From contig JAGBVR010000016.1 of the NCBI GenBank assembly GCA_017630215.1, forward strand, positions 1-39,850: a stretch of DNA of 39,850 nt, given 5' to 3'. Positions 26,205 to 34,252 of the stretch are shown in pieces; position 1 is the stretch's first letter, and each line of letters opens with the position of its first letter. This stretch comes from Bacteroidales bacterium. Lineage in GTDB: Bacteria; Bacteroidota; Bacteroidia; Bacteroidales; UBA932. Made by a program: the position numbers and the translations under genes. Under the pieces are notes generated by a model, which was given only the letters and a program-made list of their open reading frames with translations, was not told the origin of the DNA and ran no database searches.

Positions 26205-27104
26205 ATGAAAAGAACAATAATTTTCGCATCAGCCCTGGCACTTATGACTGCCTGTGGCGCTAATCAGCAGGAACTTGTTATCGGTGATCCTGTGTATGTA
26301 GGTGAAAAGACAGTGGTGGAGGTCAGCGAACCTGTAACTCCGAATTGCCCTGCCTATGTAGTAGTAAGTAATCCGGAAGTGGATCTTTCTGCTTTCCCAA
26401 TCGATGCAGATGGATTCCATGTTATCTTCAACGGCAACGAGAAGATGCAGGGCTGGAGAGGCTACGGAAAGGACGGAATCCCGTCAAGATGGATAGTAGA
26501 AGACGGAGCCATCAAATTCTGCGGTACAGGACTGGGAGAAGGCCAGCTTGCAGAAGGTGGTGACCTGATCTTCGAACATCAGTTCCAGAACTTTATTCTT
26601 GAACTTGAGTGGAAAGTCTCAAAGGGAGGAAACTCAGGTATCTTCTATCTTGCAAAGGAAGTTGCGACAAAGAATGAAGATGGAACTCTCAGATACGAGC
26701 CTATCTATCTTTCATCACCTGAGTATCAGGTACTTGACAATGCAAATCACCCAGATGCAATGCTTGGAGTGGATGGCAACAGACAGTCAGCTTCCCTCTA
26801 TGATATGATTCCGGCAAAACCGCAGAACCAGAAGCCTTTCGGCGAATGGAACAAGGCAAGAATCATGGTTTACAAGGGGACAGTGGTTCACGCTCAGAAT
26901 GATGCAAACGTACTCGAGTATCACCTCTGGACTCCGAAGTGGACTGAAATGCTCCAGAACAGCAAGTTCAGTGCAGAGGCATGGCCGATCGGATTTGAAC
27001 TCCTGAACAATTGTGGCGGAACCGAGCACAAGGGTTACATCGGTATCCAGGATCATGGCGATGACGTGTGGTATCGTAACATCCGTGTCAAGGTAATGGA
27101 GTAA
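26205..27104 (+). CDS. DUF1080 lipoprotein (3-keto-disaccharide hydrolase-like)
   Basis: The 299-residue protein has the lipobox LMTAC (Cys17) and then a short linker. A DUF1080 domain occupies most of residues 70-299: FHVIFNGNEKMQGWRGYG, the jelly-roll core FILELEWKVSKGGNSGIFYL, SPEYQVLDN and the end GYIGIQDHGDDVWYRNIRV. Some members cleave 3-keto-glycosides after C3 oxidation by a Gfo/Idh/MocA enzyme, and the upstream gene encodes exactly such an oxidoreductase. The reaction here is inferred from that pairing; the sugar is unknown. A strong hairpin terminator follows. Confidence 0.88.
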   Translation: MKRTIIFASALALMTACGANQQELVIGDPVYVGEKTVVEVSEPVTPNCPAYVVVSNPEVDLSAFPIDADGFHVIFNGNEKMQGWRGYGKDGIPSRWIVEDGAIKFCGTGLGEGQLAEGGDLIFEHQFQNFILELEWKVSKGGNSGIFYLAKEVATKNEDGTLRYEPIYLSSPEYQVLDNANHPDAMLGVDGNRQSASLYDMIPAKPQNQKPFGEWNKARIMVYKGTVVHAQNDANVLEYHLWTPKWTEMLQNSKFSAEAWPIGFELLNNCGGTEHKGYIGIQDHGDDVWYRNIRVKVME

Positions 27105-27119
27105 TAAATATTGATATGA

Positions 27120-27153
27120 GAAGCCCCGAATGTCTGATGACTTTCGGGGCTTC
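27120..27153. terminator. Bidirectional terminator hairpin
   Basis: GAAGCCCCGAA (27120-27130) pairs with TTTCGGGGCTTC (27142-27153), an 11-bp GC-rich stem between convergent genes. T-rich bases follow weakly on the plus side. Confidence 0.75.
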
Positions 27154-27176
27154 TGTCTATACGTCATCGTACGGCA

Positions 27177-29618
27177 CTAATTCTTCTGAAGGATTACCTG
27201 CGCAAGTCCGTTAAAGGTGGTTATTTCGATTGTACGGGCCTTGTGGTCCGGCGCTGGTGTTCCGTTATCTCCCGAGGCAGAAGGGCCGTAAATGACCGGT
27301 CTTTCGATGTGTTGGAAGGCAGGATCGCCATTGCCCCATCCCAGGATGCTCCAGCTGCCGTCCGTATTGAAATTGATCTTTTCATTGGCAGTAGGTACGA
27401 AGCGTCCCTTTTCATCTACCATTCTGATGGTAGCTATCGAGATGTCTCCGACTGTTTCGTATGTGGTCTCGGACCTTACGGCTTTTCCGGTAGTTTCGAT
27501 ACGCTCTTCCATTACCTTGCGTCCGTTCTTGTAACCGACGGCCTTGACATAGCCAGGCTTGTATGTTGCGGTCCATTCCAGATGGCCGTTCACAGGCATT
27601 TTCTTACGTTCGAGGCGGCGTCCGTTGACGGTCAGCTGAACCTCGTCGCAATTGCTGTAAACCCAGATTGATACTTTCTCTCCCTCGTGGCCGTCAAGAT
27701 TCCAATGAGGCAGGATGTGCATTACCGGTTCTTCTGTCCACCATGACTTCAGATAGTAAGCCTCGTCCTTAGGGAAACCGCAATAATCGAGGATTCCGAA
27801 CTCGGAGTTTGTAGCAGGGAATACCATCGGGTTAGGCTCACCGCGGTAGTCGAAGCCGGTCCAATAGAAAATTCCTGCGAGATAAGGGCGCTCAGCGTAG
27901 AACTTCCAGCCTCTTTCAATGCAGTTATATACACTGTCGGGACCGTGCTTGCTGCGGTTCAATGCCACCATACGGCCGTTTCCGCTGTCGACGGCAGAAG
28001 GCTCACGGCCATCTGTGATGTCGAAATATACTCCTCTGGTTCCGCATCCGGTGGTCTCCTCCGAACCAAGGGCACGACGTTCAGGATAATTGGCACGATG
28101 CTCTTCCACAGGGTTCTGGAGGATATAATTGTATCCTGCCACGTCAGCCGGGATGAGGATATGAGGTCCGCTGCTGGAAGCCACTGTCATCAGACGGGTA
28201 GGGTCGAAGCGGTGGCAGTACTCGCGCATTGATTCGGCGACACGTGTGCCGAAATCATTCCACTCCAGTCCCCATTCTTCGTTTCCGACGCTCCAGAGGA
28301 TGATCGACGGATGATTTCTGTCACGCTTAATCATACGGCCCAGAAGCTCGGTGTGCTCCTTATTGATACCAGTGAGACGATTCTCTTCGATTACGAGGAT
28401 TCCGAGACGGTCGCAGATGTCCAGAAGGGCTGGAGTCATCGGATTGTGGCTTGAACGGTATGCGTTGCATCCGAATTTCTTCAGCTGAAGAAGTCTCCAT
28501 TCCTGGAGGGCGTCAGGGATTCCAGAGCCCACTCCCGCGTGGTCCTGATGCATGTTTACTCCTTTGAGTTTCACTACCTGTCCGTTCAGAAGGAAACCTC
28601 GGTCAGCATCGAACTCGATATGTCTGATACCAGTGGTGGTATTGTATGAATCAGTCAGTTTTCCGTCTGTATATACTTCAGTGATAATGGTATAGAGATA
28701 TGGGTCATCGTTGCTCCAGAGATGTGGGTTCTCCACTGATATTGCCCCGATGGTGTGGTGGTTGTCCTTCGCAAGAATGAGTCCGCCTTCCACGTCGCAT
28801 TCGCCTACTATTATTCCTGCTGCGTCAACAAGTTTGTGACGGAGAGTGTAGGAAACTGGCGCATTACCGCTATTCTGGACAGTTGTTTCAATGTGCAGGA
28901 CTGCTTGTGAGAAGTCCGGTCCGGTACTGCCGCGAAGGCTGAATGGGGCTGCGAACTCCGAGTATGCGAAAGTGCCCCAAGGAGCGACATTGACCTTGGA
29001 AGCCTTGCCGAGCCATACATGCCTGTAGATGCCGGCTCCTTCGTAGAACCATCCCTCTTCGAGAGTAGCGTCAACGCGTACGCAAAGAAGATTCTCTCCG
29101 CCGTAATTCAGGTATTCCGAGATATCGTAAGTCTGTGAGGCATAGCCGCTTTTCTCGTGTCCAAGGTAGAATCCGTTCACCCATAGCTGAGCATCGCGGA
29201 AGATACCGTCGAACTCCAGCCACAGGTGTTTTCCGTAGTCCTCTGCTGGAATCGTGAATGTCTTCCTGTACCATCCCACACTGGTCTGAGGATATTTGAA
29301 TCCCACCTGTTTGTAGCCGTGGCTATGGCTGGCCTCTTCGGCGTATGGGAGATCCACCACCCAATCGTGTGGAAGGTCTACCTTTAACCATCCGGAAGCA
29401 TCAAACTTCGCTGCATACGGGCCCTCATTGTGTATCGAAGCAGCCTTTGTGAAATAATTGAAATATTCGGTTCCACAACCAAAATCCTTCGCAGGAGATG
29501 ATGCGTCGCCGAAAGCGAACTTCCAGTCTTTGTCGAAATTGATGCGCTCGCGCTGATTCTGTGCTGATGCTCCTATTGTTATCAGGACAAGCAGGATGGT
29601 TATCAGATTTTTTCGCAT
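27177..29618 (-). CDS. Secreted GH2 family beta-galactosidase/beta-glycosidase
   Basis: The 813-residue protein has a signal peptide (MRKNLITILLVLITIGASAQ). It then has the GH2 order: N-terminal sugar-binding domain (LPHDWVVDLPY, WLEFDGIFRDAQLWVNG), immunoglobulin-like domain, and TIM barrel with YRSSHNPMTPALLDICDRLG. The acid/base is Glu in WSVGNEEW near residue 446, and the likely nucleophile is Glu in GSEETTG near 519. The barrel ends at YWTGFDYRGEP. The C-terminal part (VDEKGRFVPTANEKINF) resembles the extra beta domains of Bacteroidota GH2 enzymes. Beta-galactosidase is the commonest activity of this subgroup, but others are possible. I chose ATG 29618, which begins the signal peptide, over an upstream start at 29639. 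Confidence 0.92.
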   Translation of the reverse strand: MRKNLITILLVLITIGASAQNQRERINFDKDWKFAFGDASSPAKDFGCGTEYFNYFTKAASIHNEGPYAAKFDASGWLKVDLPHDWVVDLPYAEEASHSHGYKQVGFKYPQTSVGWYRKTFTIPAEDYGKHLWLEFDGIFRDAQLWVNGFYLGHEKSGYASQTYDISEYLNYGGENLLCVRVDATLEEGWFYEGAGIYRHVWLGKASKVNVAPWGTFAYSEFAAPFSLRGSTGPDFSQAVLHIETTVQNSGNAPVSYTLRHKLVDAAGIIVGECDVEGGLILAKDNHHTIGAISVENPHLWSNDDPYLYTIITEVYTDGKLTDSYNTTTGIRHIEFDADRGFLLNGQVVKLKGVNMHQDHAGVGSGIPDALQEWRLLQLKKFGCNAYRSSHNPMTPALLDICDRLGILVIEENRLTGINKEHTELLGRMIKRDRNHPSIILWSVGNEEWGLEWNDFGTRVAESMREYCHRFDPTRLMTVASSSGPHILIPADVAGYNYILQNPVEEHRANYPERRALGSEETTGCGTRGVYFDITDGREPSAVDSGNGRMVALNRSKHGPDSVYNCIERGWKFYAERPYLAGIFYWTGFDYRGEPNPMVFPATNSEFGILDYCGFPKDEAYYLKSWWTEEPVMHILPHWNLDGHEGEKVSIWVYSNCDEVQLTVNGRRLERKKMPVNGHLEWTATYKPGYVKAVGYKNGRKVMEERIETTGKAVRSETTYETVGDISIATIRMVDEKGRFVPTANEKINFNTDGSWSILGWGNGDPAFQHIERPVIYGPSASGDNGTPAPDHKARTIEITTFNGLAQVILQKN

Positions 29619-29636
29619 AGTGAATTGTGTTTTGCA

Positions 29637-29644
29637 CAAACTTA
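29637..29644 (-). promoter_or_regulatory. Possible -7 box for the GH2 gene
   Basis: On the minus strand TAAGTTTG matches TAnnTTTG, 18 bases upstream of the start codon. A -33 TTTG is not found at the expected spacing, so support is partial. Confidence 0.4.
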
Positions 29645-29692
29645 CGAAAAATGCGGGATTTTTATGATATTTGTATCGTTAAATCTATTTTT

Positions 29693-30433
29693 ATGAAAAG
29701 GATCTATTGTGCTTTGCTGATATCTTTCGCTGTGTCGGTGTCCTTGACTTGTGCGCAGGAAACTCCGGAAGTAGTCGATTCTCCCGACATTCGGGAAAAT
29801 GTAATCAAGACCTTCTCCGTTCTCGGAGATTCGTATTCCACATTCGAAGGATATATCCCCGAGGGTAATGCCTGGTGGTACTCCTCACGTCCGCAAGGCC
29901 AGAATGATGTGGTGAAAGTCGAAGATACCTGGTGGCGTCAGTTTAGTTCCCTAACCGGATATGAACTGCTTCTGAATGAAAGCTGGAGTGGCTCGACTAT
30001 ATGCAACACTGGCTATGACGGCGTACCTTGCCCGACATGGTCGTTCATAGCACGTATGAAAAATATCGTAGCTGGGGATTGTGACCCGGATCTGATATTG
30101 ATCTGCGGAGGTACCAATGACTCCTGGGCTAATTCGCCAATAGGCCAGTTGAAATTCAGTGACTGGACTGAAGAGGACTTGGCCTCCTATCTTCCTGCCT
30201 GCTGTTATATGCTTGACTATCTTCGTCGTGAGGCTCCTCAGGCTGCAATCGTATGTGTTGTGAATTCCGAGCTGAAACCCGAGATTACTCAGGGACAGTT
30301 CGATGCATGTGAGCACTATGGCGCACATGCTCTGCTGCTTAAGGATATTGACAAGATATGGGGACATCCCAGCGTTGCCGGCATGACTTCCATGTGTGAG
30401 CAGGTGGGTGCCTTTGTATCTGAATTGAGATAA
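29693..30433 (+). CDS. SGNH/GDSL hydrolase lipoprotein
   Basis: The 246-residue protein has a signal with a possible lipobox SLTC (Cys20). SGNH blocks are in place: SVLGDSYST with nucleophile Ser47, ESWSGSTICNTGY (block II Gly), CGGTNDSWA with Asn142, and KDIDKIWGHPSVAG with His225. Such enzymes are usually acyl or acetyl esterases on carbohydrates. It is a paralogue of the minus-strand protein at 31095-32426, sharing NDVVKVEDTWW, TICNTGY, GGTND and NSEL. I chose ATG 29693 since it starts the signal peptide. It is divergent from the GH2 gene and 3 bases upstream of the DUF1847 gene. Confidence 0.88.
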   Translation: MKRIYCALLISFAVSVSLTCAQETPEVVDSPDIRENVIKTFSVLGDSYSTFEGYIPEGNAWWYSSRPQGQNDVVKVEDTWWRQFSSLTGYELLLNESWSGSTICNTGYDGVPCPTWSFIARMKNIVAGDCDPDLILICGGTNDSWANSPIGQLKFSDWTEEDLASYLPACCYMLDYLRREAPQAAIVCVVNSELKPEITQGQFDACEHYGAHALLLKDIDKIWGHPSVAGMTSMCEQVGAFVSELR

Positions 30434-30436
30434 TCT

Positions 30437-31066
30437 ATGGAAGAAAAGACTTTAAGCTGCGTGGACTGCGGCACCCAGAACTGCAAATTCAAGACAAGGA
30501 CATATCCGGAATTCTGCCTCACTACCAATCTTTCTCACGAGGATTCGGCCTGGGCTTTGGCACGTTATGACGAGGATAGGAACAAGGAGATAATGATTGC
30601 CAGCGCTGAAGTCGAATACGAAGGCTATTGCAAGTGGACCCGTGTTCAGGAGATAATGGAGTTTGCAAAGAAGATCGGTGCACGAAAGATCGGTATTGCT
30701 AACTGCATAGGATTGATAAATGAAGCCCGTGTCTTTGCCAGGATTCTGAGGGCCAATGGTTTCGAGCCTTATGCCGTTATCTGCAAGGTTGCCGGACAGG
30801 CTAAAAGTTCAATGGGCATACCGCCGCAATGTGAGGAAATCGGCCCGGCAATGTGCAATCCTATCCTTCAGGCAAGGCTGCTGAACCAGGCCGGTACCGA
30901 TCTGAATGTGGTGATCGGTCTTTGTGTCGGACATGACAGCCTGTTCTATAGATATTCAGAGGCTTACGTGACTACGCTCGTGACCAAGGACAGGGTCACC
31001 GGCAATAATCCTGCTGCAGCGCTTTACACTGCGGGATCGTACTATAAGCAGAAGTTCGGAGTATAG
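30437..31066 (+). CDS. DUF1847 putative metal-binding protein
   Basis: The 209-residue cytoplasmic protein resembles the DUF1847 family. The N-terminus is rich in Cys: SCVDCGTQNC (Cys8, Cys11, Cys16) and Cys27, a likely metal site. It continues with VQEIMEFAKKIGARKIGIANCIGLINEA and the C-terminal CVGHDSLFYRYSEA block of the family. The biochemical role is unknown. It starts 3 bases after the SGNH hydrolase stop, so the two are co-transcribed. Confidence 0.85.
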   Translation: MEEKTLSCVDCGTQNCKFKTRTYPEFCLTTNLSHEDSAWALARYDEDRNKEIMIASAEVEYEGYCKWTRVQEIMEFAKKIGARKIGIANCIGLINEARVFARILRANGFEPYAVICKVAGQAKSSMGIPPQCEEIGPAMCNPILQARLLNQAGTDLNVVIGLCVGHDSLFYRYSEAYVTTLVTKDRVTGNNPAAALYTAGSYYKQKFGV

Positions 31067-31094
31067 TATCCGGGGGAGGCTGGAACCCATACGG

Positions 31095-32426
31095 TCAATG
31101 TACGTCGATTCCGTCGAAATATATTTCTGAAATGACGGTGTCTTTATGACGAGTGCCCGGGTATACCTCAAGTATTTCGAATTTCAGCGTCCATACTGCT
31201 GTTTCCTTCGCAGAAAGACCATTGCCGAGAATTCCTACATCGAACCACTGCAAGGTGCGGCTGTCCTCTAATTCGAGTATGCCGATAGGCGTGTCATTGT
31301 AGTATAATTTCAATTTCCTGACACGTGAATTCTCCCTCCAAAGCTTCTCGTTCCTAACATAGCCGTTGAGGATCATGACAGTAGTCACCCTAGGGCAATT
31401 TCCGGGAAATTCATATATGATGTATTCGCCGATTCCATTTCCTTTCACCCCTTCTGCCCATGCGGATTCGTGGTTGAAATCATGAAGGTTTTCAGCGTCA
31501 TATGTCTTTGTTCCTTGTGGCTTGAGGCAGCTTGATGCGGTTATGTTGTTTACCGAGCCGCCGCAGTACCAGCTGCAAGCAGGGGTGTAGAATTGTTCGT
31601 ATATGGGATTGGTCTCAAGAAACTGGTCGATATCAGAGTTTCCATTGTCTATATCTTTATACATTATCTCGTATTCCGCCTTGCTGATATCAGGGACTTT
31701 CCAGGTTCCTGCAGGCTTGATGAGCCTTTCGCTTCCTATTGCCTGGATCAGCTGGTCGCAGATACTCTTCATTCCTTTTATGGAAGGGTGGCCGTTCTGC
31801 TTTTCAATATCATGAAGCTCAATCAATTGTATTCCGTAATGCTTGCAGATTGTCCGGCTCGATTCATTGATTTCCTCGCGGAGTTCAGAGTTGAGGATGG
31901 AGTAGATCTGTGCTTTGGGGTACTTTTCACGGAGCTGGTCAAAAAGGCAGGCGAGTGCCGGCCTGAAACTCTTGCAATCCTCCTTTGTCCATCCTTCATA
32001 CTGATATTCACCAATTGGAGAGCCGGCCCATGCGTCGTTTGTACCTCCGAACACGAAAATTATGTCCGGGTTGCCTAACATATCCACTCTGGAGGTAAAT
32101 GCGGAAGATGAAGAATCCATTCTTCCGTATCCTGTATTGCATATTGTAGTACCTCCCCAGGAATTATTAGCCTCCAGTTCATAACCCATGGCATTGATGT
32201 AAAGATCCCACCATGTCTCCTCCACTTTTGTTACATCATTCCTGTCATTGGGATAGAAAGGAGCGTATCCTTCCGGATTGTGTCCTGCAAAAGTCGAATA
32301 TGAATCTCCTAATATAGAGACCTTTTTGGCTTCAGCCTCTTTTGTGTCGTTGTTCTGTGCTGCTGTATTGAATGTTGCTACCAGCGAAACGACTGCTGTG
32401 ACCATAAGTGTAAAGATCTTTTTCAT
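31095..32426 (-). CDS. Secreted SGNH hydrolase with C-terminal discoidin-like domain
   Basis: The 443-residue protein has a signal peptide (cleavage near TAAQ). An SGNH domain follows at about residues 35-235: VSILGDSYST with Ser42, NSWGGTTICNTGY, FGGTNDAWA and NGHPSIKG. A C-terminal domain at about 300-440 has ASSCLKPQG, ESAWAEGVKGNGIGEYIIYEF, MILNGYVRNEKLWRENSRVR and VISEIYFDG. That pattern is the discoidin-like, NADase-type glycan-binding fold. The enzyme probably de-esterifies a glycan held by its own binding domain. It is a paralogue of the plus-strand SGNH protein 660 bases away. I use ATG 32426, the start of the signal peptide. Confidence 0.88.
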   Translation of the reverse strand: MKKIFTLMVTAVVSLVATFNTAAQNNDTKEAEAKKVSILGDSYSTFAGHNPEGYAPFYPNDRNDVTKVEETWWDLYINAMGYELEANNSWGGTTICNTGYGRMDSSSSAFTSRVDMLGNPDIIFVFGGTNDAWAGSPIGEYQYEGWTKEDCKSFRPALACLFDQLREKYPKAQIYSILNSELREEINESSRTICKHYGIQLIELHDIEKQNGHPSIKGMKSICDQLIQAIGSERLIKPAGTWKVPDISKAEYEIMYKDIDNGNSDIDQFLETNPIYEQFYTPACSWYCGGSVNNITASSCLKPQGTKTYDAENLHDFNHESAWAEGVKGNGIGEYIIYEFPGNCPRVTTVMILNGYVRNEKLWRENSRVRKLKLYYNDTPIGILELEDSRTLQWFDVGILGNGLSAKETAVWTLKFEILEVYPGTRHKDTVISEIYFDGIDVH

Positions 32427-32856
32427 ATCAGATGTCGGTTTTGTCCGAAATTTACAAAAAATCTTTATATGCAATATCGTATGACTGATAGAAATTAGAG
32501 TTTTTCATTTCTGCCCCGCTCGGGGTTAGGCCTGAGCGCTATGATAAGATCACCGACTGAAAAATACAACATAACTATCCTTAGCGAAGAAGGTAGAAGA
32601 TTTAGGCCGTATTTATCAGTTGAGGAAGTTTTTTCCGTCGTTTTATGATGAAAACAGAGGGGACAAAACAGTCTGCCGATTAAGGCACGGACGTTCTCTT
32701 TCTTACCGAGGCGGATACGTGTGTATGCTCTTACCTTGATAAGTGTCGGGTAAACCATCTTGATAGTAACCCGAATCTCCGCATAATTCGTTTTCTTTAT
32801 CATTGATTAAATTGTTTGCTACTTGTGAAAACGATTTGGGGAGGTTCAGAGTACGC
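32427..32856. other. Gene-free region left of the IS256 element
   Basis: No convincing gene is seen. The stretch contains a CCCCG/CGGGG palindrome (32514-32525), one copy of a dispersed repeat (from 32552), and a copy of a sequence (32801-32822) that recurs inverted at 35666-35685. A 102-codon open frame on the minus strand covers much of it but has no signal of being real. Confidence 0.6.
32552..32572. repeat. Dispersed repeat, copy 1
   Basis: These 21 bases, beginning ACCGACTGAAAAATACAACA, recur exactly at 37716-37736. After them both copies continue with a related GAAGA-rich stretch. Copies of the family lie only in the accessory region. Confidence 0.8.
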
Positions 32857-32864
32857 CCCTCTGT
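32857..32864. repeat. Left target-site duplication of the IS256 element
   Basis: CCCTCTGT (or CCCCTCTGT from 32856) lies directly outside the left inverted repeat and is repeated at 35598-35605 outside the right one. IS256-family elements make 8-9 bp duplications. Confidence 0.7.
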
Positions 32865-32890
32865 GAGAGTGTAAAATGAACTGTGTCAAG
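32865..32890 (+). repeat. Left terminal inverted repeat
   Basis: Starts GAGAGTGTAAAA and ends TGAACTGTGTCAAG, a sequence style common at IS256-family ends. It pairs with 35572-35597. Confidence 0.75.
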
Positions 32891-32904
32891 CAAGAATAAA
32901 GTTT

Positions 32905-32912
32905 TATTTTTG
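32905..32912 (+). promoter_or_regulatory. -7 box for the transposase
   Basis: TATTTTTG matches TAnnTTTG, 16 bases before ATG 32928 and just inside the left end. A -33 element would fall within the inverted repeat, but none is clear. Confidence 0.45.
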
Positions 32913-32927
32913 TAATACACAGTAACG

Positions 32928-34142
32928 ATGAAAAAAGAAGTAGATTTCAACATCTTCAAGGCACAGATCCTTGAGGAGATCAAAGCGGTTAAGCCGCTAT
33001 TCGGTAAAGATGGAGCACTTGCTCCGATGATTGAGAACATAGTCAATGCGGTCTTGGAGGGAGAGATGGATGCTCACCTTACTCAGGAGTCACGCGAGTC
33101 AGGCAATCGTCGCAATGGCAAGATGCAGAAACAGGTTCAGACACCTGTAGGCGACATCACAGTTACAACTCCGAGAGACCGTGACGCCTCATTCGATCCC
33201 CAATTCATTAAAAATAGAGAAACTATGCTGTCCGAGGGTATGGCAGACCGTATTATCGGTCTGTATGCTCTTGGAACAAGCACTAGAGACATCAGCAGTT
33301 GGCTTGAAGAGACAGTTGGCATATCTGTATCTGCTGAGACTATAAGTTCCATAACAGATAGAGTTCTGCCTGAACTTGAGGCCTGGCGTAACCGTAGCCT
33401 TGATGAAGTCTATCCTATCGTATGGCTCGACGCTCTGCATTACAAGGTAATGGATGAAAAGAATAGAGTGGTCTCCAGGGCTATCTACAATGTGCTTGGC
33501 ATTGACAAAGATGGTCATAAGGATCTGCTGGGTATGTATGTTTCAAAGAGCGAGGGTGCAAACTTCTGGCTATCTGTTTTAACAGACCTTCAGAACAGAG
33601 GAGTGAAAGACGTAATGATTGCCTGCATAGATGGACTGAAAGGCTTCCCAGATGCCATCAAGAGCGTATTCCCTGACACGGCTGTACAGCTTTGTGTCAT
33701 CCATCAGATACGCAACTCGATGAAGTATGTGGGCAGCAAGTATCAGAAGGAGTTCATGAAGGATCTGAAGCCAGTATATGGTGCGGTGACGAAAGATGCT
33801 GGCGAGATGGCTCTTGACAAACTTGAAGAGAAGTGGGGCGAGCAGTATCCAATAGTCATCAAGTCATGGCGTGGCAACTGGGACCGCTTAAGCGAGTTCT
33901 TTCAGTATTCCGAGCCCATCAGGAAGCTCATTTATACGACCAATACGGTGGAAGGCTACCATCGCCAGATCCGTAAGGTCACAAAGAACAAGGGTGTTTC
34001 CCCGAACGACACTGCCTTGGTCAAACTCGTCTACCTTGCATATCGTAATGCCCGCAAAAAATGGACTATGCCTGTCCCTAACTGGGGCATTATCTCACAA
34101 CAGCTTGCGATAAAGTTCGAAGACAGATACAATTTGCTATAG
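32928..34142 (+). CDS. IS256 (Mutator-like) family transposase
   Basis: The 404-residue protein appears intact. The DDE catalytic residues are visible: Asp168 in VYPIVWLDALHYKV, Asp235 in ACIDGLKGFPDAI, and Glu342 in TTNTVEGYHRQIRK. VQLCVIHQIRNS between the last two is the family's Cys/His block. The N-terminal part (NRRNGKMQKQV, TPRDRDASFDPQ) is the DNA-binding region. The frame is uninterrupted, so the element may be active. It is followed, within the same ends, by a serpin gene. Confidence 0.96.
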   Translation: MKKEVDFNIFKAQILEEIKAVKPLFGKDGALAPMIENIVNAVLEGEMDAHLTQESRESGNRRNGKMQKQVQTPVGDITVTTPRDRDASFDPQFIKNRETMLSEGMADRIIGLYALGTSTRDISSWLEETVGISVSAETISSITDRVLPELEAWRNRSLDEVYPIVWLDALHYKVMDEKNRVVSRAIYNVLGIDKDGHKDLLGMYVSKSEGANFWLSVLTDLQNRGVKDVMIACIDGLKGFPDAIKSVFPDTAVQLCVIHQIRNSMKYVGSKYQKEFMKDLKPVYGAVTKDAGEMALDKLEEKWGEQYPIVIKSWRGNWDRLSEFFQYSEPIRKLIYTTNTVEGYHRQIRKVTKNKGVSPNDTALVKLVYLAYRNARKKWTMPVPNWGIISQQLAIKFEDRYNLL

Positions 34143-34180
34143 ATTTGTTATATTTACACCGACAAATCGCATTTAAGCGT

Positions 34181-34211
34181 CACGATAGATGTGGATTTAG
34201 CATCTATCGTG
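34181..34211. repeat. Hairpin between transposase and serpin genes
   Basis: CACGATAGATG (34181-34191) and CATCTATCGTG (34201-34211) form a perfect 11-bp stem with a 9-base loop, 38 bases after the transposase stop. There is no T-tract. It may insulate the serpin gene from transposase transcription or be a regulator site. Confidence 0.7.
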
Positions 34212-34252
34212 GAAGTATTACAAGATATGGTACGTTATTAAAATAAAAGCTT

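Noticed and set aside
32514-32525. CCCCG/CGGGG palindrome as terminator of the SGNH gene
   Set aside because: It lies upstream of that gene's start, has a 5-bp stem and no T-tract.
32495-32803. 102-codon ORF on the minus strand left of the IS256 element
   Set aside because: It overlaps dispersed repeat copy 1, has no recognised motif, no promoter and low-complexity basic composition. Its tail shares the repeat's readable peptide, so it may be a gene scrap, not a working gene.
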